Positions 54,677-62,705 of a stretch of 64,000 nt of DNA are shown in pieces. Where the stretch lies: the NCBI GenBank assembly GCA_020634035.1, contig JACKCM010000001.1:620001-684000 (forward strand), in the 5' to 3' direction. The stretch's first letter is position 1. Each line of letters starts with the position of its first letter. Made by a program: the position numbers and the translations under genes. A model generated the notes under the pieces. That model ran no database searches. It was given only the letters and a program-made list of their open reading frames with translations, and was not told the DNA's origin. Source of the DNA: Candidatus Obscuribacterales bacterium (lineage in GTDB: Bacteria; Cyanobacteriota; Vampirovibrionia; Obscuribacterales; Obscuribacteraceae).

Positions 54677-55894
54677 ATGGAGAAATTTTGTAAGAGGACC
54701 TTTGTAAGAGTGGCTTCTTTAGATTTAGCGTCGCTGAGCGACCGATTGATCGCTTTCCGCAGGGATCTACACCAGCACCCGGAGCTGGGCTGGAAAGAGG
54801 AGAGAACCTGTCGGAAGATAGCCGATGAGCTGGAGAGGCTCGGTATCTCTTATCGACGTATTGAGGGCAGCACAGGCATAATTGCCGATATCCCCGGGCC
54901 TGAAGGTGTTCCGGCGGTAGCGTTGAGGGCGGATATCGACGCTCTGCCCGTTCATGAAGAGACCGATTTGGAGTTTGCTTCCACCAATGATGGTGTCATG
55001 CACGCCTGCGGTCATGACGGCCACACGAGTATGGTGATTGGTGCAGCAGAATTGCTACTGGCTGAAGAAGCTTTGCCTGCGCCGGTGCGTCTGATTTTTC
55101 AACCAGCCGAAGAGGTGGGCGATGGTGCTCTGAAAATCATAGAGCATGGCGGCCTCGATAATGTAGGTATCATATTTGGTGGCCATATAGATCGCCACTA
55201 TGAGACCGGAAAGCTGATTGTCACAGAAGGCGTGGTCAACGCTTCTACCGATACTTTTTACATAACCGTAAATGGCAAAGGCGGTCATGCCGCCAGACCC
55301 CATGAAACTGTAGATGCTGTGGTAGTCGGAAGTTTGATGGTCATGGCCCTGCAGACTATGGTCTCCCGAGAGGTAAATCCAGCCCATCCTTCGGTGGTCA
55401 CAGTGGGCAAATTTGTGGCCGGAACAGCTTCCAATGTCATAGCAGGACGTTGCCACATGGAAGGGACGATTCGGACCCAGGATGAAGAGGTGCGGGAGCA
55501 TCTTAAGAAGTCCTTGATTCGTATCGGCTCTTCGGTCGGTCAGTTGCATGGTGCCAACGTTACCGTCGAATTAGAGTCTGGTTTGCCTGCGCTCATAAAC
55601 AGCAAGGATGGAGTGGAGCTGGCTCGTCAGGCTGCGATAGAAGTCGTCGGTGCCGAGAACGTCGGCGAGATGCCCGTGGCCAACATGGGTGGAGAAGATT
55701 TTGCCTTCTATATAAAACACGTCCCGGGCTGCTATATTCGTTTTGGAGCCCAGATAGACGGCAAAGAGTATCCTGCTCACTCAAGTAGTTTCGTGTTCGA
55801 TGAAAACGCCCTTCTCATAGGTTCCAGATATTTCAGGCAAATCGCCTTGAATGCTGGAGCTGCCCTGGGAAGAGGAGATCGCTGGCAAATTTAG
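54677..55894 (+). CDS. M20D amidohydrolase
   Basis: A 405-residue metal-dependent amidohydrolase of the same family as the proteins at 13942 and 59606. Seen: FRRDLHQHPELGWKEERT, ALRADIDALPV, MHACGHDGHTSMV, FQPAEEVGDGAL and GGEDFAFYIK. It likely removes an acyl group from an amino-acid derivative. AAGG lies five bases before the ATG. The next gene starts four bases after its stop, so it is co-translated with an acetyltransferase-cyclic nucleotide fusion. That pairing of an N-deacylase with an N-acetyltransferase is suggestive of a reversible acetylation theme but is not proof. Confidence 0.9.
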   Translation: MEKFCKRTFVRVASLDLASLSDRLIAFRRDLHQHPELGWKEERTCRKIADELERLGISYRRIEGSTGIIADIPGPEGVPAVALRADIDALPVHEETDLEFASTNDGVMHACGHDGHTSMVIGAAELLLAEEALPAPVRLIFQPAEEVGDGALKIIEHGGLDNVGIIFGGHIDRHYETGKLIVTEGVVNASTDTFYITVNGKGGHAARPHETVDAVVVGSLMVMALQTMVSREVNPAHPSVVTVGKFVAGTASNVIAGRCHMEGTIRTQDEEVREHLKKSLIRIGSSVGQLHGANVTVELESGLPALINSKDGVELARQAAIEVVGAENVGEMPVANMGGEDFAFYIKHVPGCYIRFGAQIDGKEYPAHSSSFVFDENALLIGSRYFRQIALNAGAALGRGDRWQI

Positions 55895-55897
55895 AAT

Positions 55898-57502
55898 ATG
55901 ATTGTTGTAAGAGAAGCAAACCGGGATGATGCACCGGAGATAAGCAGAATTTTTCGAGCATGCTACGGAAAAGATTATGCCTATCCGCAGTTCTATGATC
56001 TGGAGCTGCTTACCAAGATGATCTATACCGATGATACGGTAATTCTGGTGGCAGAAGATGAAGACACCGGCGAGCTTCTCGGCACAGCTTCGGTAATTTG
56101 CCAGGTGGGTGCCAATTCTGATCTCACCGGGGAGTTCGGGCGTCTCGCTGTTGACCCCGGTAAACGTAACCTTGGTGTGGGCAAGCTCTTGATGCATGAG
56201 CGCCTCAATCGCATACGTGAGCGTCTGGAGGTCGGTATGATGGACGCCCGGGTGGTGCATCCATATACCCTCAAGATTGCAGAGAAGAGCGGATTTCATC
56301 CGGTAGGATTTGAACCTCTAAAGATGCTTATTTCCGGGCGAGAGTCCATAGCGCTGATGATTCGTTATTTCGGTCAGGCTCTCAGTCTGCGCAACAACCA
56401 TCCGCGTATTATCCCCGAAGTCTATCCGGTCGCCTGTCTGGCTTTTGAAAACTGTGGTATTAAATATGATGCAATAGTGGATGAGTTCTCCTCTTCTTAT
56501 CCGATGATTGAGGGCTACGAGCTAGAAGAGCTGACCAGCGAGGGCTACTCTAGCTTGTTGCGTATTCAAAGAGGTCGAGTTTCGAATCGCGAAATATTTG
56601 GTCCGTTGCGTCTGCATTATGGAGTTTTCAAACATAAGGCGACTCAGTCTCGCTATCTCATTGCCAAAGAAGATGGTCGAGTCGTCGGCGCGGTGGGCTT
56701 TACGTTTGACGAGATCGAAAAGGCGTCGAGAATCTTTGAGCTTATCTCTTTGAACGATGATGTCATCCGATTCTTGCTCACTAATCTGGAGCGGCACCTG
56801 AGAGAAGACTACAAAGCCGAGTTCGTCGAAATCGACGTCAGTGCCTATGCTCCTCGCATGCAGCGCACTTTGATAGAGCTCAATTTTGTGCCGGTGGCAT
56901 ATCTTCCTGCCTGGGTCTTCCATGACGTAGAGCGACTTGATGCGGTAAGAATGGCTCGCATAAACGTTCCGCTGGATTTAGGCGAGATTCATCTATCTGA
57001 GAAAGTACAGAAAATCGCCGATGTGGTCATGAAGGCTTTCAGGCAAAAAGATATTGTGCCGGAGGTCTTAGACGCTCTAGAGATGATGGATCTGCTCAAG
57101 GGCTGTAGTAAGGAGCAAGCCCATCGTCTGGCCTGCCTTTGCTCTGTCAGGCAGCTTGATGAAGGTGCAGTTCTATTCGAAAGAGATCAGGATGCCACCG
57201 AAATGTATGTCATTCTCGCCGGTGAAATCGAGGTGTATATGCCGCATTCCGAAGAACCAATCGCGTCGGTCAAAGCCGGAGAATGTCTGGGAGAGATCTC
57301 TTTTCTTACCAGGAAGAAGCATTCTGCTTCGGCTATCGCTTCGAAGCACACAAGGGTAGCGGTGCTCACCAACGATGAGCTCAATCAACTGGTTCGGCAG
57401 CGGACTGATATTGGGCTCTTGCTCTATCGCAATCTGGCTCACGGTCTTGGTGAGAAGTTGCAGCGGCAGGACCTGGTCGTTTCTGAAAAGAAAGAAAGTT
57501 GA
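55898..57502 (+). CDS. GNAT-GNAT-cyclic nucleotide-binding fusion protein
   Basis: A 534-residue fusion. Residues about 1-140 form a GNAT acetyltransferase (FGRLAVDPGKRNLGVGKLL matches the acetyl-CoA loop). About 190-340 form a second, more degenerate GNAT-like domain (RYLIAKEDGRVVGAVGF). About 400-515 form a cyclic nucleotide-binding domain (LFERDQDATEMYVILAGEIEVY, GECLGEISFLTRKKHSASA). In cAMP-binding domains the last motif carries an Arg before the A/S-A; here it is His, so the ligand is uncertain. The order resembles a reversed version of cAMP-regulated protein acetyltransferases. Four bases separate it from the amidohydrolase gene. Confidence 0.85.
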   Translation: MIVVREANRDDAPEISRIFRACYGKDYAYPQFYDLELLTKMIYTDDTVILVAEDEDTGELLGTASVICQVGANSDLTGEFGRLAVDPGKRNLGVGKLLMHERLNRIRERLEVGMMDARVVHPYTLKIAEKSGFHPVGFEPLKMLISGRESIALMIRYFGQALSLRNNHPRIIPEVYPVACLAFENCGIKYDAIVDEFSSSYPMIEGYELEELTSEGYSSLLRIQRGRVSNREIFGPLRLHYGVFKHKATQSRYLIAKEDGRVVGAVGFTFDEIEKASRIFELISLNDDVIRFLLTNLERHLREDYKAEFVEIDVSAYAPRMQRTLIELNFVPVAYLPAWVFHDVERLDAVRMARINVPLDLGEIHLSEKVQKIADVVMKAFRQKDIVPEVLDALEMMDLLKGCSKEQAHRLACLCSVRQLDEGAVLFERDQDATEMYVILAGEIEVYMPHSEEPIASVKAGECLGEISFLTRKKHSASAIASKHTRVAVLTNDELNQLVRQRTDIGLLLYRNLAHGLGEKLQRQDLVVSEKKES

Positions 57503-57520
57503 TAGCAGTCAGACTGAACT

Positions 57521-58348
57521 TCAGGGTGTGCGCAACAATTCGTTGAGACCGACTTTGGCTCTGGTTTTGGCATCTACCTGTTTGACGATTACTGCGCAAT
57601 AGAGACTGCATGATCCATCGGCCGAAGGCAGCGAACCGGGCACCACCACCGAGCCGGCGGGGATTCTGCCGTAGCTCACCTCGCCGGATTCCCGGTTGAA
57701 GATTCTGGTGCTCTGACCGAGAAAGACTCCCATCGAAATTACCGAGCCTTCTTCTACTATTACACCTTCTACCACTTCGGAGCGGGCACCGATAAAGCAG
57801 TTGTCTTCGATAATAGTGGGGCTGGCTTGAAGCGGTTCGAGTACACCTCCGATACCGGCTCCGCCGGAAAGATGCACGTTTTTGCCGATTTGGGCGCAAG
57901 AGCCTACGGTGGCCCAGGTATCGACCATGGTGCCTTCGTCTACATAGGCGCCAATGTTGATGAAAGAGGGCATCACTACTACGTCTTTAGCGACATAGGC
58001 GCCTCTTCTGACCGCTGCCGGCGGTACTATTCTGAAGCCGCCTTCTTCGAACTGTTTTTCCGAATAGCCGGCAAATTTGCTTGGTACTTTATCGTAAAAA
58101 TGAGTATGTCCGCCGGGCATCACAGAGTTGTCTTCGATACGGAAGCTCAGGAGAACCGCTTTCTTGAGCCATTCGTTCACCACCCATTCATCGCCGACTT
58201 TCTCGGCTACTCTCTGACTGCCGTCATCGAGCGATGAAAGCGCTTCGTAAACGGCATCACGAACCTTCTTGTCGCATTTGCCCGGGGTTATTTCCGAGCG
58301 TTTTTCGAAGGCTTCTTCTATGATCTCTCTGATATCGCCGGTGTTCAT
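57521..58348 (-). CDS. dapD: Tetrahydrodipicolinate N-succinyltransferase
   Basis: A 275-residue left-handed beta-helix acyltransferase making N-succinyl-2-amino-6-oxopimelate in the diaminopimelate/lysine pathway. Seen: the hexapeptide-repeat region with INIGAYVDEGTMVDTWATVGSCAQIG, SGGAGIGGVLEPLQASP and NCFIGARSEVVEGVIV. GGGAG lies nine bases before the ATG. It is followed on the same strand by an aminotransferase and preceded in the transcript order by an M20 amidohydrolase, forming a dap operon. Length and motifs are normal for DapD rather than DapH. Confidence 0.93.
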   Translation of the reverse strand: MNTGDIREIIEEAFEKRSEITPGKCDKKVRDAVYEALSSLDDGSQRVAEKVGDEWVVNEWLKKAVLLSFRIEDNSVMPGGHTHFYDKVPSKFAGYSEKQFEEGGFRIVPPAAVRRGAYVAKDVVVMPSFINIGAYVDEGTMVDTWATVGSCAQIGKNVHLSGGAGIGGVLEPLQASPTIIEDNCFIGARSEVVEGVIVEEGSVISMGVFLGQSTRIFNRESGEVSYGRIPAGSVVVPGSLPSADGSCSLYCAVIVKQVDAKTRAKVGLNELLRTP

Positions 58349-58372
58349 CGCTTTCTTCTCCCTTACGCAGCT

Positions 58373-59581
58373 TCAGCCGCTTATGCTATCCAGATATCTT
58401 TTCAGTCTGACTGCTCCTTCCAGGCAGTTCTCTGTAGAGGCAACCAGAGCCATTCTTACTCTGTTTGCTCCCGGATTGATCCCGTCTGTCTCCCGGGACA
58501 GATAAGATCCAGGCAACACATGAAGATGTTCTTTTTCAAATAGTTCGAAGCAGAACCTCTCTTCGGCAACAGGTGTTTTGAACCAGAAATAAAATGCTCC
58601 TTCTGGTTGTTTCAGCCCGAGGGAGCCATCGGCATCGACTGTTTTTATCACCGCCTCGAAATTTTTTCTATAAGAAAGGCGATTGGCGACCACATGTTCT
58701 TCGTCTCGCCAGGCGGCGGCGCTGGCTTTTTGTACCGGTTCGGCCATGGTGCAGCCGTGGTAGGTTCGATAGAGCAAATACTTAGAGAGTATTTCTGCGT
58801 CTCCTGCTACGAAGCCGGATCTGAGACCAGGTAGATTAGAGCGTTTCGAGAGGCTGTGAAAAACCAGGCAGTTTTTGAAATCGTTTAAGCCTGCCTGAAC
58901 AGCGGCTTGCAGCAGTCCGACAGGAGGGCTCGATTCGTCCCGATAAATCTCCGAATAACACTCATCGGCGGCTATGACGAAACCGTATTTTTGAGAGAGG
59001 TCGATCAACTTCTTCCACTCGTTGTAAGTCAGGCAGGCGCCTGTAGGGTTTGATGGCGAGCAGACATAAATGAGACTGCATTGCTTCCAGATAGACTCGG
59101 GCACTTCAGAAAAATCCGGATTGAAAGAGTTTTCTTCTTTCAGATTCATGAAGTGTAGCTGCCCTCCGGAGAGCAGGCATGCTCCTTCGTAGATCTGGTA
59201 GAAAGGATTAGGTGATACTACATAAGGTGATTTGTCCGGCTCTACCACAGCCTGGGCAATCGAGAAAAGAGCTTCTCTCGTCCCGGAAACCGGGATTACA
59301 TGCCGATCCGGATCGATAAGCTCTTGCTTGATTTTGAAGCGATTGCACAGCCAGGCGGCGATTGCCTCTCGGAGCTCTCTTGTCCCCTGGGTGGTCGGAT
59401 AATTGCCCAGGCTGGCGAGGCTGCCTCTGAGAACATCGAGAACAAAGGTCGGTGGCGCACCGCTTGGTTCGCCTATCGACCAGCGAATCATCTCTTGACT
59501 CAAATTGGGTTTGGCATCAGCCAGCAAAATCCGCAGTCTCTCAAAAGGATAGGGCTTGAGTTTTTCCAGCTTTGGATTCAT
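58373..59581 (-). CDS. dapC: Aminotransferase, succinyldiaminopimelate type
   Basis: A 402-residue class I/II PLP aminotransferase. Its N-terminus (NPKLEKLKPYPFERLRILLADAKPN) and SIGEPSGAPP match the proteobacterial DapC group; it has YPTTQGTRELREAIAAWL, SNPTGACLTYNEW and the PLP lysine in HSLSKRSNLPGLRSGF. It should convert the dapD product into N-succinyl-diaminopimelate with glutamate. It lies 24 bases upstream of dapD, so the order supports the pathway. AGGA is 14 bases from the ATG, a weak ribosome site. Confidence 0.85.
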   Translation of the reverse strand: MNPKLEKLKPYPFERLRILLADAKPNLSQEMIRWSIGEPSGAPPTFVLDVLRGSLASLGNYPTTQGTRELREAIAAWLCNRFKIKQELIDPDRHVIPVSGTREALFSIAQAVVEPDKSPYVVSPNPFYQIYEGACLLSGGQLHFMNLKEENSFNPDFSEVPESIWKQCSLIYVCSPSNPTGACLTYNEWKKLIDLSQKYGFVIAADECYSEIYRDESSPPVGLLQAAVQAGLNDFKNCLVFHSLSKRSNLPGLRSGFVAGDAEILSKYLLYRTYHGCTMAEPVQKASAAAWRDEEHVVANRLSYRKNFEAVIKTVDADGSLGLKQPEGAFYFWFKTPVAEERFCFELFEKEHLHVLPGSYLSRETDGINPGANRVRMALVASTENCLEGAVRLKRYLDSISG

Positions 59582-59605
59582 TGGATGATTGGGATTCCTG
59601 TCGGG

Positions 59606-60793
59606 TTAGGCTTTCTCGTTGAAGTGGGCAATAAGTCTGCGGGCAGTTTCCGCAAGGATTGCCGTGCCGATATAAAAACCAGCTTCGTCGAGATCGAAAT
59701 TGTGGCTGTGGTGACATCTGGTATCGCCTTCTATCTCAGCCCCGAGAAACATGAAAGCGCCAGGTACTTTTTGAGCCAAATAAGCGAAATCCTCACTCCA
59801 GGTTTTCGGTTTTACTTCGATGACGTTTTCCGGACCGATCAGATCGCGCGCTACCTGTCTCATCACTTCGGCAATCTCCGGGTTGTTTACGGTAGGAGGA
59901 TAATCCAGTTCGTATTTCAGTTCATAGTCTCCGCCAAGGGCTCTGGTGATGCCGCAGATGCGCTCCAGCTCTTCTTTTATGAAAGCTCTGGTTTCGGGGT
60001 TGAAAGTCCTGAAAGTTCCTTGAATCTGGACTTCTTCAGCTATCACATTGGCGCGGGTGCTGGAACTCTGGAAAGAGCCCACGGTAACCACGGCAGGCTC
60101 CAGGGCCGATATGCGTCGCGAGACTATTTGCTGGATTGCCGAGACCACCTGAGCACCAATGACGATGGCATCGATGGTGGTTTCAGGATAGGCTCCATGA
60201 CCGCCCTTTCCTTTGATCTTCAGCGAGAATTCATCTACGGCGGCCATGACCGGACCATCGAGAATGCCGACTTTGCCTGTGGGCAGGCTGGCGTCCATAT
60301 GTAAGCCGATAACGGCGGAGAGATTGTCGAGAGCGCCGTCTTCAATCATTCTGACCGCTCCGGATACGCCTTCTTCGTCTCCATATTCTTCTGCCGGTTG
60401 CATCAACATGCGAATCTTGCCTTTGGGAGGCTTCTCTTTAAGCAGCTTGGCTGCGTGCAGGGCGATGCTGACATGGGCGTCATGGCCGCAAGCATGCATC
60501 ACACCTTCGTTTTTCGATTTATACGAGACCGGATTGCTCTCCTTAATCGGTAGGGCATCCATGTCGGCACGGATGCCTATGGCGATACCTTCACCCAACT
60601 CACCGGTGACCCCTGTCTTGCCGACTTTCTTCTTGACCTTGTAACCCAGCTCAGCAAGTTTTTCTGCCGCCAGTTCGGCGGTTTCGAACTCTTTGAAGCT
60701 CAGCTCGGGATTCTCGTGAATACGGCGTCTGAGGGCTACTATCTCTTCTTGAAGGTTCTTGGCTTCTTGAATGGCTGTGGTGGTGGTGGTCAT
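59606..60793 (-). CDS. M20D amidohydrolase in the dap operon
   Basis: A 395-residue member of the M20D group, with RRRIHENPELSFKEFETAE, IRADMDALPI, MHACGHDAHVSIALHA, MQPAEEYGDEEG and WSEDFAYL. Its place 24 bases upstream of dapC and dapD suggests it is the N-acyl-diaminopimelate deacylase. DapE, the usual succinyl deacylase, is a different M20 subgroup; the YkuR/DapL acetyl deacylase is an M20D protein. The mix of succinyl-type dapD with an M20D deacylase is unusual. The ATG at 60793 is chosen because AAGGGG lies ten bases upstream; the longer frame adds a non-conserved basic tail. Confidence 0.88.
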   Translation of the reverse strand: MTTTTTAIQEAKNLQEEIVALRRRIHENPELSFKEFETAELAAEKLAELGYKVKKKVGKTGVTGELGEGIAIGIRADMDALPIKESNPVSYKSKNEGVMHACGHDAHVSIALHAAKLLKEKPPKGKIRMLMQPAEEYGDEEGVSGAVRMIEDGALDNLSAVIGLHMDASLPTGKVGILDGPVMAAVDEFSLKIKGKGGHGAYPETTIDAIVIGAQVVSAIQQIVSRRISALEPAVVTVGSFQSSSTRANVIAEEVQIQGTFRTFNPETRAFIKEELERICGITRALGGDYELKYELDYPPTVNNPEIAEVMRQVARDLIGPENVIEVKPKTWSEDFAYLAQKVPGAFMFLGAEIEGDTRCHHSHNFDLDEAGFYIGTAILAETARRLIAHFNEKA

Positions 60794-60903
60794 GGTTCTA
60801 TATCCCCTTGCTCTTCGTGAGCGGGTATTAGGGCAGGTCGGAGAGGTCTCCTGCAACGGAGTTTCAGATCATATCTCAGACTATTAGGTTCGATCCTGAG
60901 ATA

Positions 60904-61086
60904 TTAAGCAAAAAATGAGGGTCTGCCGCCCGGGCCGGGTTTCCAGGATGCCAGAGCTTCTTCCACGACTGTCGAGGCGATTTTCAGGATCATGTCCGAG
61001 AGTGCTTCGATCTGCTCTTCGCTGAACTCGGCGCTGTAATCTTCGATAGCTCTTCTTACTTTTCTTTCGGCGTCTGATTTAAGCAT
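60904..61086 (-). CDS. Small helical protein
   Basis: A 60-residue, acidic and helical product (ERKVRRAIEDYSAEFSEEQI, LSDMILKIASTVVEEAL) ending in a glycine/proline-rich tail. GGGAGGAG lies about 11 bases before ATG 61086; the frame opens earlier at a TTG overlapping that run. It lies upstream of the amidohydrolase on the same strand, with about 110 bases between. Function unknown. Confidence 0.6.
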   Translation of the reverse strand: MLKSDAERKVRRAIEDYSAEFSEEQIEALSDMILKIASTVVEEALASWKPGPGGRPSFFA

Positions 61087-61179
61087 TATTGAAATTGCTC
61101 CTCCCAAAATTGACTATAGGAGTTTAGCGCATCTTGGCTCTGCGCATATTACACGCTGATCTTGATGTCAATGGAAAAC

Positions 61180-61194
61180 ACTATATAAAATAGT
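61180..61194. repeat. ACTAT-N5-ATAGT palindrome, exact copy
   Basis: ACTAT ATAAA ATAGT. It lies 18 bases beyond the terminator stem of the minus-strand 61260 unit and upstream of the small helical protein. Confidence 0.7.
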
Positions 61195-61211
61195 AAAAAG
61201 GTAGAGAAAAA

Positions 61212-61235
61212 AGAGAGGCCCCGGAGGGCCTCTCT
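61212..61235 (-). terminator. Intrinsic terminator of the 61260-63896 unit
   Basis: Arms AGAGAGGCCC / GGGCCTCTCT with a four-base loop, followed on the minus strand by TTTTTTCTCTAC. Confidence 0.95.
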
Positions 61236-61259
61236 CAAAATTTGCATTGGCCTTCGGCC

Positions 61260-61775
61260 TTACGCCAGATAGCGCTCGGGCTGGAAGACGAAGATGGTGC
61301 CGTAGGCGTAGCTGCGGTAGCGATAGCTGCCGACATAGCTGAGACCGGCAGGAACCGGGAGCCCCTGACCGGTCGGCGACCAGTCGACGGAGCCCTTGCG
61401 AGCGTGGAGAAGGTGAATCTCCATCTCCGCCATTGCGGCCACCCGGCGCGGCACCGCGAGAACCAGCGAGGGTCCCCTGTCGGTGTCTTCGCCGACTTCG
61501 TCTTCGGAACGGGAGCGTCCGTTCACACCGATGATCTTCGTGCCACGCGGCACCGAAAACCTGGCCACGGTGTGATTCTCGCCGGCTTCGCCGTAGGTCT
61601 TGCGACGGACGAAGGTCCCGGTGGCGACGTCGCCGGGAATGGCGGGCAGGGGCACCATGCAGATGCTGAAGTCACCTTCGGCCATCGGCTGCGGTGCTTC
61701 CAGGGTGAAGAAAGGCTTCTCCCCGACCTGATCTCCGTTGGCGAGTTGGGCGCTTGGGTCGATTTGGATACTCAA
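61260..61775 (-). CDS. Unknown beta-rich protein
   Basis: A 171-residue protein without a recognised family. Its sequence (FSICMVPLPAIPGDVATGTFVRR, HTVARFSVPRGTKIIGVNGRSRSE, SLVLAVPRRVAAMAEMEIHLLHAR) looks like a beta-sandwich. The start is TTG 61775 with AAGGA nine bases upstream. It is the last gene of a minus-strand run of GC-rich genes. A strong terminator and an exact palindrome follow. Confidence 0.65.
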   Translation of the reverse strand: MSIQIDPSAQLANGDQVGEKPFFTLEAPQPMAEGDFSICMVPLPAIPGDVATGTFVRRKTYGEAGENHTVARFSVPRGTKIIGVNGRSRSEDEVGEDTDRGPSLVLAVPRRVAAMAEMEIHLLHARKGSVDWSPTGQGLPVPAGLSYVGSYRYRSYAYGTIFVFQPERYLA

Positions 61776-61868
61776 TGCGAGTTTTCCTTCTTGCAGAGTT
61801 TCAATTGAAACCAGCCGGAACGGTCGCTTTCGTTCCGGCCGGTTGGTTGCTCAGTTGATTGTTTTGGG

Positions 61869-62132
61869 TCAGACCGTCAACTGCGCCAGGATTCTCCCGG
61901 CGTGTTCGACTGCCCAACTCAGGCTTGAACAGGCTCGGCGAAGATCGCCTTTGAGCTTGTCCATGCCGGCCTGGTTGGCAAATGCATCGGCCGGAGCCCA
62001 GATTATCGAGCGCTCTTCAGCGGACAGACCTCTGGTCCGTTCGTCGAAGGTGCGCTCCAGTCCTCTGTACTCGGCACGCAGTCTGTTCCATTCGGAGGTA
62101 TCATCCGCCGGAGCCGATGATTCTGTTTTCAT
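61869..62132 (-). CDS. Unknown small helical protein
   Basis: An 87-residue, charged helical protein (EWNRLRAEYRGLERTFDERT, GMDKLKGDLRRACSSLSWAV). No known antitoxin motif was recognised, although a Doc-like toxin gene lies 77 bases upstream; in phd-doc operons the antitoxin comes first, and the order here is different. GAGG and GGAG runs lie upstream of the ATG. Function unknown. Confidence 0.6.
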   Translation of the reverse strand: MKTESSAPADDTSEWNRLRAEYRGLERTFDERTRGLSAEERSIIWAPADAFANQAGMDKLKGDLRRACSSLSWAVEHAGRILAQLTV

Positions 62133-62209
62133 TCTCCATGCAACCTCAATTAATTGTTGATGATGTGAAAGCAGCGAATCTGTCGAAGTTTTTCGCTGCT
62201 TTCATCCGC

Positions 62210-62689
62210 TTAGAGATCAGCCAGTCTGGCGAAGACCGGACCGAAACGATCGTGAACGAGAGCCGAGGCATCCTCGAAGGTCAGGTCGAGATTGCTACCC
62301 GGCGGAACTTCGATGTGGCTCTCGAAGAAATCCTGAGCTGGCTTTGTGTCACCGTTGCCGGTGGCGCTTGCCAGCACCAGGTCTATCAGCTCATCAGTGG
62401 ATGCCGTAAGGACGTGGTTGTTGATGGTCAGATAGATGAGAGCCGCAGCCAGACTGGTGCGCTTGTTGGCGTTGCCGAAAGCGTGAGCCTTGGCCAGTCT
62501 GACCAGATAGGCAGCAGCAACGGCGGCGGCGGAGTCGTAGAAGTAACTATCGCCGAAGCCTGCTTGAGCCGCCAGCACTGCCGAATCGAGTCTGTCCCGG
62601 CTGATGATTCCGGGGGAGCCCAATCCGTAGAGTTGCAGCTGGCGGCTCTGCTCCTGAACTACCTGGTCGGTGCTCAGAAAGGTAAGCAT
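62210..62689 (-). CDS. Doc-type Fic-fold toxin
   Basis: A 159-residue protein of the Doc family, whose members phosphorylate elongation factor Tu. The catalytic motif HAFGNANKRTSL (HxFx[N/D]ANKR, His69) is intact, and the helical scaffold (VRLAKAHAF, AAALIYLTINNHVL) matches. AGGAGG lies nine bases before the ATG at 62689, which is preferred over the longer frame to 62743. No Phd antitoxin gene was seen next to it. It sits 16 bases downstream of a HAD phosphatase gene on the same strand. Confidence 0.85.
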   Translation of the reverse strand: MLTFLSTDQVVQEQSRQLQLYGLGSPGIISRDRLDSAVLAAQAGFGDSYFYDSAAAVAAAYLVRLAKAHAFGNANKRTSLAAALIYLTINNHVLTASTDELIDLVLASATGNGDTKPAQDFFESHIEVPPGSNLDLTFEDASALVHDRFGPVFARLADL

Positions 62690-62705
62690 CTTCTTGTTCC
62701 TCCTG

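Noticed and set aside
61869..62132. Phd-type antitoxin for the Doc-like protein
   Set aside because: The 87-residue protein lacks a Phd DNA-binding start and lies downstream rather than upstream of the toxin gene; kept only as an unknown.
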